Source: Saccoglossus kowalevskii
Lineage: Eukaryota > Hemichordata > Enteropneusta > Harrimaniidae
Direction of reading: 5' to 3'
Assembly: GCF_000003605.2 (NCBI RefSeq)
Contig: NW_003149765.1
Coordinates: forward strand, 162,296 to 226,295
DNA: 64,000 nucleotides
In this document: piece by piece, positions 1 through 14,100 of the stretch
Layout of the letters: each line of letters begins with the position of its first letter
Numbering within the stretch: the first letter of the stretch is position 1
Made by a program: the position numbers and the translations under genes
The notes under the pieces: generated by a model
Databases searched by the model: none
Seen by the model: only the letters and a program-made list of their open reading frames with translations
Told to the model about the DNA's origin: nothing

Positions 1-27
1 TTAGCGATACTGTGTCTTTGCACTGAC

Positions 28-731
28 CATTACAAGTCGATGGTTTGGGAATACGTTTCACACCACTTTCCAACAACAATCGAACCATCTCGAAGTTGTT
101 GCTCTCTGCGGCCAGCTGAATTGCGGTGACAGGTAGCATTTTCCGCATGACAACGCAGTTAATGTCGAGTAGTGCATTCTGCCAGAAAGGTGTAAACGAG
201 AGAAAAACAGTTGGCATTGTTAGATGCCATTAAATGGGAGGAATGGAATATATTATGTGAAGGAATGTATACGGCAGTTTAAGCATTTTGTTTGAAAATT
301 CTACACAAAATAAGTTATTGTGTATGAATACTACATAGTTCAGCCATATACAACGCACAAGACGTATAACTATAAAATATTATTTATTGATTACAGCAGT
401 ATGTGTTAGAAGGACAACATGGCCACTATGTGTTTTTAAGAAACAATTAAGAGCCATGAACTAATGAGTATGCAATATATGTTTGAGGCAAAGCGATGCC
501 TGTCGTGGCATAACGCACATGGAGTATGTGGACAGCATTTATCAGTGATTTGTTTATTAGCAAATGCGAAATTACCTTCAATAACTCTTTAGTTTTAACA
601 ACATCACCGCGTTCTACCGTAGATAAGAATTCAGCTTCGTCAGGCGCCAGTCCATTTTTTCCATCCACGAAATAAGACCACTCCTTCGTTGTCATTTGAC
701 AAAGATCACGTACGCAAGACCCCGCCGCCAT
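28..731 (-). CDS. G1: TRPC-like channel, exons 1-2 only (partial at window edge)
   Basis: This is the 5' end of a TRPC-type cation channel gene that continues beyond the left edge. Exon 1 is 576-731 (52 codons, ATG at 729-731) and contains CQMTTKEWSYF followed by an acidic helix and DVVKTKELLK. It ends at a GT donor in phase 0. Exon 2 is 28-178 (151 nt, phase 1 end) and encodes one clear ankyrin repeat, with PVTAIQLAAESNNFEMVRLL and a GVKRIPKPS turn. Both exons match G4 and G5 nearly residue for residue, with one extra codon near the start (MAAGSCVRD versus MAEPDVRD). Membrane and pore exons are not in the window, so completeness cannot be judged. The 5' flank carries a DR2 half-site pair at 935-948. 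The sequence shows exon structure and homology to its neighbours; channel function is inferred from the paralogues. Confidence 0.8.
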
Positions 732-779
732 GACAAGTTCTTGTACCGGCAGTCGTGTTCCTGCGTTACTAATGGATAA

Positions 780-1060
780 TGGATTGTCGAACTCGGAGAC
801 GACAATCTTCTAAAAACAGTATGTATTTGGTATTTGAAGCTCAGGACACATAAACATTACGATTACGTGCTCGGCTGTCACCGTTTAGCTCCAGACTAAC
901 CCTCGGTTATACACAAGATAGACATAATGAGAAAAGTTCACAGGTTCAGACATTCATAATATTAACCTACACACTCATAATAAGACGCCCCAGATTCGAC
1001 GAATGCAAGCCGTCTTTATCAGCACAATACCGAACCAAATATACAATGCATAGTTGACAG
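780..1060 (-). promoter_or_regulatory. G1 5' flank shared with G4, G5 and the relic
   Basis: The flank upstream of the G1 ATG resembles those of G4 and G5, for example the stretch CATAATAAGACGC near 980 and CAATGCATAG near 1045. It is the more diverged of the copies. It carries the DR2 half-site pair at 935-948. Extent of the promoter cannot be set from sequence alone. Confidence 0.5.
935..948 (+). promoter_or_regulatory. DR2 nuclear-receptor half-site pair upstream of G1
   Basis: AGTTCA-CA-GGTTCA fits the direct-repeat consensus RGKTCA-NN-RGKTCA exactly, and lies about 205 bp upstream of the G1 ATG. It occupies the position of the pairs in G4 and G5, although the bases differ, so the pattern is kept rather than the exact sequence. 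DR2 sites are bound by RAR/RXR-type nuclear receptors in other animals. Binding here is inferred. Confidence 0.45.
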
Positions 1061-3489
1061 ATTTTTTTCTTTGGAGAAAACAGAGCTAACTTATCATGAT
1101 ATTTGAATGCATGGTATCTTCGTTCAGACAATGAAATGTCTCTAAGTGCCTTGATATATTAACCTTTATGAACTACATACGGCGTTTGAAGCCCGAGGTC
1201 ATTTGGTCGAAGCGCCCTCACCTGTAGTAACGGGAAAATCCAAATAAATTTACTGAACTGTACAATAAAATTGAACGGAGTCCAGTTAATGGCTGTATAA
1301 ACAATTATGAATTAACAAAACATTTTTTTTCATTGCATCGCAAAGGGGCCGATGATTAGTTCAAAAGATATGTGGCACAAATGTCGAGTGAAACACTCTA
1401 GATACATTCTGCCAAGAGATAAAAACTAAATTGTTTAAATGCAATTGGATCGGCGATTGTTGCACTCAGAAGTAAATAAATAAATAAACAAATAAAATGT
1501 CACTATAAAAAGCTGCTCATCTTCATGATTTCAACTTTCAATAATCATTTTTTTAAGAACCTCAATATACAAAACTAGACTGGAAATACGTGAAAAACTT
1601 ATCACGTTTGAAAGACAATTATCGCAACCCAATTGACAGATTGTAGATTTTTTAAGAAACAATGGCATCCCATTTTGCCCTTCAACACCGATTACAAAAT
1701 GCAAACACACTGTTTGGCCCAAAACTTTAAATAGATTCGCTAACGTGATTTTGAATACTTAATAGTTTTTTTTACTATTTTATCAGTATTTCAGTCATTG
1801 GATACTACATTTGATAGTATTTGTACAATTAAATATTGCATAACGATATATTTAACTTAACTGTAAAGATATTTATTCGACGAAATAGTCTCTTGTCGAA
1901 ATTCCGTGCATCGAATTACATAGATTTATGGCTTTGACCAATGACATTATATTTTGAATATATAATATACCATTGCTCCAATAGCTCCAAACTTGGTAGA
2001 AATGTATTGTAAACAATGTACGTAATCACTGGGTCAATGAATTAGGAATTGTAATGCGGCATTGGTGTAATGACAATATTCTTGAATGTCAAGGAGTTGT
2101 TCCATACATATATCAAAACAATAGGCAGGAGACCTTTTAATTATAACAACATTTTGAAGTTTTAATATATATTTTGCTGTTACTGGCGATTTTGCAATAA
2201 TAACCTTATAATAATTATAACAATTCAAAAACACAGACAGACAGTTTTTTTTCAGTCTGGACCAAGTATCGTGAACTACCTACCATGAAATGGAATTACA
2301 ATTTCAAAACTGTATATTTGATTGGCTACGTACAGTCAGAACTTTTTGTCTTCTCAGATAAAAAGAAAAGTTTTCGCCAATAGAGGACGTCCAATATGAA
2401 ACTAGGATATGTATCCATGTACATGTTGGTAATCAAGTGTCATATGCATAAAACACAATACATGTAGGTGTCATACATGCAAAATGTGTTTTATATGTCC
2501 TCTAAAACACGCTTTGTTTCAATACACATTTGCAGGATTTTTTCGCTGATCGAATTGTTCAAGGGAATACGGTAATTTTGTTCAAATTTACATTGGGGTC
2601 AATATGGGATCAAATGTTGACTTTGCGGATTCAGAAATTTGATGGTGCCAGTAGAGAGAGGGCGCAATTCATACGAATCCATCATCAGGGTTACCAAAGG
2701 CTGTACTCTCACCACTCGTACCTTGGCCCATGGGACCACACTAGTTAATAATTTAAAATGACTGCCATCTCATAAAATTATTGTCACTAAAGACAACTTT
2801 CATCCTTTTTAAAGTAAACAATTTATAATCATGGCGCAATAAATATTAACTGCGTATTTTATAATTTTTATAATCAAATACAAGTTATACTTGCATCAAC
2901 TCGTGTTTATAATTTCTGTTTGAGTAACTAACACTCTGGTATAATTTAATAGTAGCATTGTTTGAAATACGAACACATTTGAATTTGTGAGATTGTAATT
3001 TTAAATAAAATGCTGGCTCATTATATATTCATATGTAATATGGTGTGGAATGTTAACTTAACTTAACATAAGTAATACAAGTCTGGAGGGGTGTTAATAT
3101 CTGTTATCATGTATATGCAGAGTTGGCGATTGTAATATTTAACTAACAGAAAATTAGTGTACGTTCATATTCTGGAGGCCATACCAGCTGGGCGTACTGG
3201 ACCATTTTGTTCGGGCATTTTTATGTAAAAAGAAATGCATTCAACACCATCATGTTTAATTTTGTTAAATGGAAGTGTTTGAGTGAATGGGCTTAAACGA
3301 TCATAAAAAATCGTTTTTCCGACATAAATGTACCGATCTATATATGCATTGTATAATTGGTGAGGTATTGTATGAATAGAGTTAGCTTTCATTCATAAAA
3401 TCTTTAGCTTTTATGTGGATAGAATAAGCTTAAATCTGGAGCACCTCATCGTGGTTATGTAGTTCAAAAGGTTGGTATTATGAATGACT

Positions 3490-3503
3490 TGAACTAATGA
3501 CCC
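3490..3503 (-). promoter_or_regulatory. DR2 half-site pair in the inverted relic
   Basis: TGAACT-AA-TGACCC on the plus strand is the reverse complement of GGGTCA-TT-AGTTCA, identical to the G4 site. It lies about 240 bp upstream of the relic ATG at 3744. Confidence 0.4.
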
Positions 3504-3743
3504 TGTACATTATGTGTAACACACGTGTAGACGCGCTGCCGTCTGTAGAGCTAAGCAATGCCACTTATCCGGATAGTCATGTGTATGTGATAAACGCATT
3601 GATTCATATGCCTACTGTATTAGTCTTGACCGCGTTTATACCAGCACCCATTAATCGTAACGAAGGAGATCACAAACTAATTTTAGTTGAACAACCTGAT
3701 ATGCAATACTAACGCAAGCCGATAACCGATACCATAACACACC

Positions 3744-3896
3744 ATGGCGGAGCCAGACTTACGGGATTTTTGTCAAATGACAACTAAAGAGAGGTCTTAT
3801 TTCATGGACGGTAACAATGGTCTGACACCCGACGAAGCTGAATTCATATTCAAAGTTGAAAGCGATGATGTTGTAAAAAATAAAGAGTTATTGAAG
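3744..3896 (+). pseudogene. Orphan TRPC exon 1 on the opposite strand
   Basis: These 51 open codons start MAEPDLRDFCQMTTKERSYF and end VVKNKELLK, equivalent to exon 1 of G5, but on the plus strand. The tryptophan kept in all six array genes (EWSYF, EWNYF or EWQYM) is arginine here. The donor after the last Lys codon is GC (GGCAAGAG) instead of GT. No exon 2-9 equivalent follows on the plus strand. Sequence 100 bp downstream already matches G5 intron 4, so exons 2-4 are deleted. I call it a pseudogene relic. A GC-AG intron joined to a distant exon is the alternative, which I consider unlikely. Confidence 0.8.
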
Positions 3897-4775
3897 GCAA
3901 GAGTTTTGCTTTGACTTCGATAGTACCACCCGAAGCCTAATTTGAGGTGTTATTAGATCTTGATCTACATATTAACACATTGAACATCACGACCGAATGT
4001 TATGCAAATCACCTAATCAATATTTGTGCCAAAATTCTGTGTTCAAAATATTGTATCTGTTGGGCAACTTCCATTTCAATACATCCCGATTTGAAACAGA
4101 CACACACATACGAACGGATGGGTGGATAAATCATCAGTACAAAATTTGTAAATATCTTTTTCCTACCTTCACCATCCTTTGCTATAATTGCATTAACACA
4201 TTCTTGATACAACAAACATGAAGAGGAAATAACACACTAAGTACTTTGTAGATGTGTGTCGTTAGGTCTTATCTGGTCAATATTCTTATCTTCTTATCAA
4301 TTTTCACCATAACAACTTTAATGTGGATCTTGAAAAAAAACATCTAAAAATGTTGCTCTGTGGGTTTTTGGTTGTCAACCCTTAAAGACAGTCAACAAGT
4401 ATTATTTGAGAACAAGCAAATTTACAATTCGTAGTAAAAAAAGATTGACGCATCTACATTATTGGTGATGGTATTGTACAGTTTGTTTTAGCTTATGTTT
4501 ACAAATTGAAACTCGAAAATTAAAATAGCATCAAAATGAGAAAATATGAAGTCAGTAACCAAACTGTGAAGATGAGTAACATTAATTTGAATGAAAAAAT
4601 AACGAAATAAATAGTACTAGTTCTGTCTAACAGAAAACTGTCAGTTGTTTTGAGTAAAAGCACGAAACATAAAGTTATATATTTGATTAATACTTATCTG
4701 AGTGTTTTTTTTATAGGATGTATGGTATGTGACCTAAGAATGGGAAATTATGTTCAACTAATACGCACATGCATA

Positions 4776-7700
4776 TGCATATTAACAGATTGAACAAATT
4801 CTCTGATGTGAAACACGAAAAAATGTTAAACACTAATGTTAAGTACGTGCTGTACAATTTGAAAAGTGGTGTGAATCTAGGTAACCTCCTCTACATATGC
4901 AAACGTGTACGTCAAAGTAACTTTGAAATATGAATCACTGAATCATCCTTTCAGCGAAAATATTTTACAGTATTGGGAGAGAACACATGAACTTATTTGC
5001 TTTATGTTGATACCACATTTGATATGACAGGAATATCAGAATTCTTCAACACATAATCCACTATAATTTCAAATTGAGTATATGGAAACCTGGAATTCAT
5101 ACAATCATGACCTAAAATAGAGTGGTTAACCCGTAAATCCGAATAGTAAATACTCAGCAATTATCAATTAGATAGTTTCAGCTCTTTAATCTGCTACGGA
5201 CGATGATTGGCTCACACCCTATTGGAGGAGTTAGTTTCAAAAGTAAACCACTTTTGCCTGCAAATCCTGTTTGCCTAATGACAAAGGTCCTTGTATTATA
5301 CTGGCCAACCAGCCAACCACCCGACCGTCCAACCGAATACAGAGTAGGGAGCAAGAGTGGAAGGTGACTAGATTAGAGATTGGTCTTTTCTGTAGTTTTA
5401 CCAACAGGTCATATTTGTTGTGGGTGGTATAATTAAAATTTCACGTCAGCTGTCAATCACAATTGACTGACAGAATTGTGTGTGTGTGAGTGAAATAGAT
5501 TAAAATTCATGAAAAAATGCATTTTTATTCACTCGTTATAAAAGTCATATTTGACTAACAATTATTTGCAGAATACAATAACTGACACTGTAATAGGTTA
5601 ATTATGAACGTTACAAATTATACTCGTAAACATACATGCACATACAAGAATTACTGTTGTCATTTTTGAATGATGTTTTTTGACTGCACTATATTTCAAT
5701 ACTTGAATGGTAATTGTGAAGCTGTGATCACAATAAGAATAGTAGAATAGAAAAATAATGGTAAATAAATATGTGCACTTTTAATTAAATATTAAATTGC
5801 AAAACACATGTTTGTAAGAAATTTCGGATTTTCTACCAAATTTCAAATTGCAGGCTGCAGGCTTTGTACAAACTTCATTACAATATTGTTAAATGTATGA
5901 TATCTTCTGTGTGCAATTCTTTACCACCTGGAGTTTGACTAAACTGTTCTCCTGCTTATAATTAGAAAACGAAGTAGAAGAACGAGAATTCAAATTTATT
6001 TAACAGATACGATTCTGAGGGCGATGTTCAATGACTCGATTTGTTCACAGTTTACCATCATAATGTTTGATGGCGCTTTTCAAGGACTGGACATTACCCG
6101 AATCTCGCAGGTATTTTTAAGGGCACTGTTGATCAGTGTTCGATGTAGGAAATTCTAAAGATTATTCATAATCCACAGTTACAATCCAGAATTAGTCATA
6201 CTTATTCATCGCTCAGTCATACAATTATAACAGTTCCCAGCGTACAGTACCACATTATTCAGTGAAGACTAGTTATTAGTTGACATCAACTAGAATGAGT
6301 GACATATTTAGTTACTATAAACTGTGTCTGCAAAATATACAGTAATTACGTAATTCCATAATTAACATTTTGACAGGTATTAATAATCCTTCTATGGTTA
6401 GATTCTATGGTCCATATGACCTGTTCATTTTATTGGAAAAATTTGTAAAGTTTACACACACAGGAATACTAACCTTAAGGAAGCCAACATGTAACATGTA
6501 TATACAAACTAATTCAAAACTGGTAATTCTAAATGTTACTATATGTAACACTCGATGGCTCTGAATAAAATTCCCAAATTATTCTTGGTGTAATACGGAT
6601 AATCTTCAAACATAGTATATGAATAAATAAATACTCATAAATTAACATTGACCTAGTTCTAACATCCCGAGTACAATTACCACCCTATATAGCATATACC
6701 ACCCCTCCGAAAAACACAATAACATCAACTTGTGAACGTTATAGTTCAAGGCTGGACAAACAACATAGATATCAAAATGGATATATGTCTTATAAAAAAT
6801 GCGGGTCCTTAATGTATAACCTGTATATCTATAATTATACTCGCGTTATAAAAGAAATGCTTACATGTGCATTACGGGTTACCATACAATTGTGGTAACA
6901 TCGTGGAAAACATCAAAGGGATGCGTCATTTATTTCCCCTTCGCTCCCTGGATGACAATAAATGCCCAATCATTCTGTGGACGAGTTGTGAATATAGCAA
7001 TATGTCAAAAAATGTCAATGAAACCGTGAGTGTATTTATAAATAATGTTCATTTCTAAATTAATCACTTGAAATTAAAGATTTTAAAAGCATGTGTTCTT
7101 TGTCACAACGAATTTGCGATCTAGAATAGCTGAAACTGGTGCATGTAGAATCGTATATCTACATTATATGAAGAAATAAAAAATGTTAAATGTACGAAAC
7201 ATCTTGTCGTCTTTGATGCACAAGACCCTGAATACTGGCGCGCCAGTTAATTATTAATCTGTTCATGACTTGCCAATTTGTCTAGCGACGTGCACCATAT
7301 TTATCATATTCATGTGCAAAATGTAGTCAGCAGTAGATTTTAACATGTTTTATTGCGTCATCTTAGAACCTACGTAATGTAGTTCAATGCTCAATGAATC
7401 AACGACAATCTGCTCATGTCCGGAATTTTACTGAATGTTGGAATATTTGATTTACATTACCATTACAGTGACCACTTTTGAATTAAATATCGTCATGCAA
7501 AGTGGTATTCTGACTAATGATTATTGTACCAGTAACTCCTCAACACTTGTTACCGATAATTGCATACAATAAAACGGGGTCTTACCTAATCACAATAATG
7601 TATTCAAGATGTGGATACATTGTATAGGTGCAACAGCAATGCACAATACACAGTACACTGGGTTTTAAATATTATTGGCTGAAAACGGATATGCAGAAAG

Positions 7701-8186
7701 TGACATAAAATCATCACACATCATTAATATTACCTCGAGATAGTTAGTGAAATTAACATGACACATGCGATGCAATATTTTCCCGTTTCTTATTCTTTTT
7801 TTTCTAAAGCTTCATATCACTAAACAAATTTTTGATTTGCACGTTGAACATGGCATGGTATGCAATATGGTTAACATATTGTAATTGTTAGAACAGTGAG
7901 AGAGTGGAACTGTTATAGAACAACATTCCTATTAAACCATTTTACCACAGTTCTGTTTTTGTTTATTCACACATAATGTGAGGTAATATCGCATTATGAT
8001 GAGTTTCATTTCACTCACCTATATGGAGCTATCGTAATGATATATGCATAAATAAATAAACAATACTTAATGTAACACCAAATTATGAATTATTTTAGGA
8101 AAATTCAAATTAAAAATTGGCCTTCAACTCCGAGATATAACGAGAAACATATGTCATGAACTCTTGTACAAACACATGTGACACTC
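4776..8186. other. Spacer between inverted relic and G2 3' end
   Basis: AT-rich, with no ORF of convincing composition on either strand and no recognisable repeat. The G2 3' untranslated region occupies its right end, with a possible AATAAA (minus strand) at 7962-7967. Confidence 0.5.
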
Positions 8187-11100
8187 TCATGCTGTAATGT
8201 CTTCTGTTTTCACAACTTTATCATTTATAAATCTGCTGCACTTTATGTCTTTTTCCCGTATGACTTTTTTCTTCAGTAAATAACGAGCAAGAAGAACCTT
8301 AATGAGCTACAGAATGTGAGAGCACGGTTATGAAGAAAGTTAGTTGGCTATAATAAACTGCATTTATATAAACGATGTGAAAGTTCATATAACTTTCGTA
8401 TCTATAAACAATATTTCAAAAAGTTTGAAGTGTTCGTTACGATATCCTACCTGCTTATATTTCAAAATCTGGTTCTCTGTAGTCCTGAACAATGTAAACT
8501 GTAGGATGTAATGATGTAATTGTTAGTCAGTTACTACCGAATTTGTTCAATGTTTATGTTTGATACAATTCAGATGCCAGATTGACATGATGGTGAACGA
8601 ATGTAGACTATGTCGATGACTGAAAGGCATCCTCGGTCTTTGATTCATTTCGGGACGTATTTCAAATGCAAATAATATATTGTCATTAACGAATACACGT
8701 ATACGAGTATGCTATTAAATCAAAAGAATAAGTGAAGCCCCGAGTAGTAGCATAAATAAGTAGTCACCTCGATGTCTGTATTCGTCGCCAGCTCAGTTGA
8801 AGTCACCCCTTTAGTACAACACCTGAATAGTCGTTTAAATGATTTGGCAGATGGTATAATATTGTATGGTGCTGGTAGTACTGGAGCACAGATGTACTTC
8901 ATCCACATCTTTGTGCGAAGAAATTTCCACTCTATATCGATATTTTCCTAAACAGAATATTAACATTTTATTAACAGGTTACTGGCAATAATCCTGCCAA
9001 TAAAATAGCGATATGCTATTAAATATATTATTTAATTATACTCACTCTCATCCGTGTGTACGTGTCAGACATCATAGCAATACATATATTAAGCAGCATC
9101 AACATACATAGAGTTCCAAACATGGTAAACAGCAAAACACCCGTCCATTTGAACATAAAATTAGCATAAGCCGGGAGGTTGTAATCAGGAGTGGCATCAA
9201 TGTTTAGTTCGTCAGTTGGATCACCGCCAAATATTGTAAGGATCAAAGACGTTATTGATGATTCTAAACTTTAAAAACGAAAGTACTTTGTGTTATTTCT
9301 GTAAATCATATTAGTTTAATACAGGATTGCTGTGACTGATTTATTAAAATAATCGTCTTACAGTGGTTGCAGCTTTTATCTGTTATTTTTCTGTTTTTAT
9401 TATGTCTAAAAGCTTAATATACAATTTGTCAATTTAAAAAACATTTTGGCCAATCAATCAAATTATGAATTATTGAATAAAATAAAATCAACAATTATCA
9501 TTATCAATTTTATTTTCAATTTTCAATGTATACTTCTATACCGCATACTACTTTGAGGTCACATTTATTTATTATGCGTTTATTGATGGAATTGTTTCAA
9601 TTTGCTACAAATATGTAATAATTGGTTGTATTATATCGACGTCGGTAAGATCACGACTGATCCAACTCATGTATACACCTATTTGTCTATATCTTGGCTT
9701 CATTCAAATATTAGTAAATTTTGTTTTTGAATGAAATAACAAACAGATAATTCATCATTCATATATATCATCACAGACTGCATGTTATACTAAAAACATG
9801 TAAATCTATGATTAATTTATCAGATTAAACCACAAATGTTACGTTCCCATAATGGCCATTTTGTGTACGAAATTAGAACAATGTATATTTGCTTATGCAT
9901 AACCGAGACCCAACTATTGCTGGATTGTTGTTTTAGCATGTTTAACTGTTAAAATAACCACCAGCCGAAACTAATGTGTGTGATTATGCGTTATATGATT
10001 TGTGAAACAAAATGACCTGCATGAAGGCCTCATATATGTAAATGGAATCCACATCAACCCATGACATTTATGAATTTTTAGCAGAAAGCAGCCGCTATTT
10101 TGCCATCTTGCATTGGATTATGAACCGAATATGAATAAATGTTTACCAAGACGTATGATATATCAGTCCGAGAGTGGCACTAGGATGGCATACAATAAAA
10201 CATAATGTTGACCATTTTGAGTATAATGTACAAAAACGATTTACCCTATGTTCCTCTATTGTCTAATGCGTGTACCGAGTATAAAATCTGTCAACAAACG
10301 ACTGAGATCTTGTTTTTAAATTCTTGATTTTATGAATTAATAGTGGTCATATTGAATATTGAACACAAAACAATTGCACGTGCATATGTATCCGCAGATG
10401 TAGTATGAATGTGCGTAAATAGAACGTAAGGATACAGACAGACCAGTGAATGAACAAAGGGCTAATTAATTTATAAGGACCCAACAAGATATTTGTTTCT
10501 GGTCAAAAATGTGATATGAATTTTTACTGATTCACTTTTTTCTTGCATGGGTATGATACACTAGTGTGAATACATGTAATTTATATGTAATTAATGACCA
10601 AATTAGCAGATACAATTGCATAACATCAATAATTTAAAGTTTTTGTTTGAGTAACCTGCAATCTGATTACAACCAAATATCGTTTCTATATATATAGTTA
10701 TTTTTTCTCTATTTATAAATAATGTGGTTTTAATTGCTTATGTATTGGTGGCCCTAACAGTTGAGGCGACCATTCTCCCAGTTACCATATTGACAATTCT
10801 CTCAAAGATTTCACGAAATCTGTCAATAGTTTACACATTTTGGTTTATACACCTGAAGTCCCAGACAAAGCAATAGAAAAATGAAATTTGCATGTCGACT
10901 CCGACACAATCATAACATTCTTAGTAAAGGAATAATTTATCCCATAGTTGGATCATAAAAAAGAGCATTTTGCCTGTCACCTTATCCTCGATCTTGCGTA
11001 CTACGTGTTGCATTTTTTTCACTACACTCTACAGTTTTGTGGAAAAAACTCAAAAATCGATCGTACCATCATCAGCTATATTGCAGTTGGTAAGTGAAAT

Positions 11101-14100
11101 GGGAATGGAATATAGATTAAAGTAGTTATAATTTAATTTTTACATGCAGCTGATAACACTATAAGCCTTGCCATGAGTCACATATGTTTCATTGCTCACA
11201 TTGTTTTGTAGTCTAGTTAAAAAAATACCATCATTCAGAATGTCAAAAGATATTTCGCAATTCTTTTTTAAAATTACGTGACCAAGGTTCATTAGGTTGA
11301 GTTAATATACGCATGCAATTAATATCGCTTACAAAAATAACACCATTAAGCTTTGCGAGAAATATATAACTTACATCGACATAAATCGTTCTTGGTAGGT
11401 AAACAAAGACTGCAGTTGTAGTAATTACTAAATCATGTAACGCCAGTATTCATTGTTCGTTCATATCAATAATGTGTTACATGATTTGACCCCGATTATT
11501 TATACAAATGTTTTGAGTGGATAATATAATCACAATTTTTAAACATAACCATGTGAGTATACACCCTAATTTTTTTGTTGTATCGTTCATTACTGGAAAG
11601 ACGTAGGTCATATTATGTTAAGAAAAGATAAATAAGAAAATCATAAAATATCTAAATAATATAAATATGTGTGTTGTAATCAAAGTCACTAATAAAACCA
11701 AATACTTCTTGGCAGTAGGCAAGAAAAGTTGCAAATGACATTATTGACAACCTTGTTCACTAAACATAGTGTTGATCACCTTGGCGCAATGCTCAACAAT
11801 CGCCACTAGTCTACCTATTTATAGAAATGAGTTGTTCATTCCAAACAGCAATAATTCTAAAATAGGTATACCCTTTCGACAAATGCAAAGCTTTGTTGTG
11901 TTTTATGTTTCTTGTTTATGTGTTATGTGTTACTGTCCGAAATCGTATGTTGAAAATAATTATGTTCACATAAAATATTTAATGAGACAAAAAATCGTGG
12001 CGTTATGTCGAGAGTGAAACACAAATTTGACATTCATGAACGTATGATGTTTCTGACTACGTAAACAATCATATTAACCAGACTCTCGTTGATAACAAAT
12101 CGGCGTGGTTTAAACAGAATAGTTTCCTTTTAGAAAAAAAATGTTTTGCTTTGATCGCTTTAATATTAAACATATGCGTCGGTCTGAATGATTTCTGTGC
12201 CGTTATAAAATCCAAAACCGTGTTAAGCTTCCCAGTCTGGCAATTGCAATTGTTTGTTCGCCCGCGCTTTTTTGCGCCTAAAAAACTCGCTCGAACCAGT
12301 ATATCCGCGTACCCGAAACCATTGCCGTATTACGGAAACAGACATTCGTACTACAAGTATAGAGATTTTCGACATTTGCAAAACGCCTAATAGAATTATT
12401 GTCACGACCAAATATTGTGCAAAATCGGGCGCCAAACTCTTATGTCAACTGTCCTTCTCTGTTTCGAGGATGCATTACACTCATGAATTCGCGATGCATA
12501 CCACAATAAAAATGTACTGTATATACTTACAGGTTGAATGCATTGTCTGGAACACCTTCATACAGATAATAGAACCCAATTGCAAACGCTAACACAACAT
12601 ACACGAAGGTCACGAGAAATTTTATAACGTCATCTTTCATTGCAGTGAACAATAGGAGCACGGAACCAAGGTAATTTGTAAGGTAGATGTGTTCTAAGAA
12701 GCGTAGACAAGCTAGAGTCAGCGCCAGTGCTGTTGAATTGATCCAAAACACTTGCAGAGCATCTTCGACGTCAAGTACACTGTTCATAATCCATAATAAA
12801 ATGTCTATTCCAAATGACATAAAAACTATTATATCAAGATGATTCCATAAGTTCATTACATACTTGTTGAATCCTTCAGTCATTAGCTCTACGACCTCTG
12901 CCCAAATATACGCAACGTCGTATATTAATAGAAATACGAGTAGAATTTTCACCTCATAATTTAATTGGACGTTTGGATCTGTTTTGACATCTAAGATTAT
13001 AATGAGCACGAGAAAGAGTAAATATGACGTCATTTTCGTGAAATATTTGGCTTTCGGATTATCGATTATTTTTGCTACAGTGCAGTCTGGTGCTATGATA
13101 TAAATAATTGCTAACACAGGTAGCAAAGCTACATACATTAACACACAGTACGCGACATATAGTAACCACCAGCAGTTGTTAGTATGTTTCTCCTTCCACG
13201 ATGGTTGACCAAATTTCCAGATTTTCTTCATAATCTTCTGGGTTTTGTAATGTGCAACGAACTGTAGAACACATAGTAAGTGGTGAGTGAGGAATGGGTG
13301 ATATTACACTAACTAAAAAAGTAATTGAATAAATAAACGCTCTAGTAATTTATACTAGGATACTATATTGTTTTGGGAATTACATACTACAATCATAAAA
13401 GGAAGGCAACCAATGCAAACAATGATCTATTCAGATTAAGTTCGATGCTAATTCCAATTTTAGATTTCAATATTGTTTTTAATATTTTACCTCTTTATGA
13501 CAGCTCTCTATGGCTTTACTAATAATAGCTTCTTTATCTGGAAGTGTAATTGCCAAAACACCAATATCCTTTCCAGTCAGAAGAGTGTAGACTTCTTTCA
13601 TATCTTCGCAACAGTCAAGCAAATCCAATGAATATTGGAAAGCTTTTTTTCTTACCTTCTCATAGTTTTCCTGTTTTGTTGTATAAATTATAATGTGCAT
13701 AGTTTGGAATGATTTGAAAATGACAAAAAAATTGTAATTGTTGTACAATTCACAATTGATATTCAATTCTGACGTATGTCACGCCATGGACATGTAATCG
13801 CTGTTGTAAATATTTTAATGACTTATTGAATTGTTAAATAACAAATACCCACTGTCATAACTAAATTAACTAGCTTTGTTTGTGTTATTTGATTTGCATG
13901 TAATTAAAATCTTACGTCTGTCACGCCTTTAATATCTTTTGCAAGATCAAAACAAGTCATTAGTGGGTCACTGTTGGCTGCACTCAGGTAAGCAGGTGAT
14001 GTTAGAGCTTTATATGTTTCGAACATTTTATCATAGTCCAATATGTTTCTTTGCTCTACAAAAGAGTAATTCATTATGTTTATGGAATATTAGGCACGTC

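Larger units (their letters stand above)
3290..4775 (+). repeat. Inverted relic of a TRPC gene 5' half
   Basis: This block matches, in reverse orientation, the 5' flank of G4/G5 (3290-3743), then exon 1 (3744-3896), then G4/G5 intron-4 sequence (about 3990-4775). Matching words include GTGTGGATAGAATA and TGAACTAATGACC in the flank. Word CAAATCACCTAATCA near 4005 corresponds to the reverse complement near 46130; CATTATTGGTGATGGTATTG near 4460 to 32580; TAGTACTAGTTCTGT near 4615 to 32410 and 45460. About 1.2 kb holding exons 2-4 is missing just after exon 1. Confidence 0.75.

Noticed and set aside
1531-2748. Short frames upstream of G1
   Set aside because: Low-complexity or unpatterned translations in AT-rich DNA with no counterpart in the duplicated units.
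12151-12592. Overlapping plus- and minus-strand frames of 70-112 codons
   Set aside because: They lie in G2 intron 5 and run into the antisense of exon 5. No motif, atypical composition.
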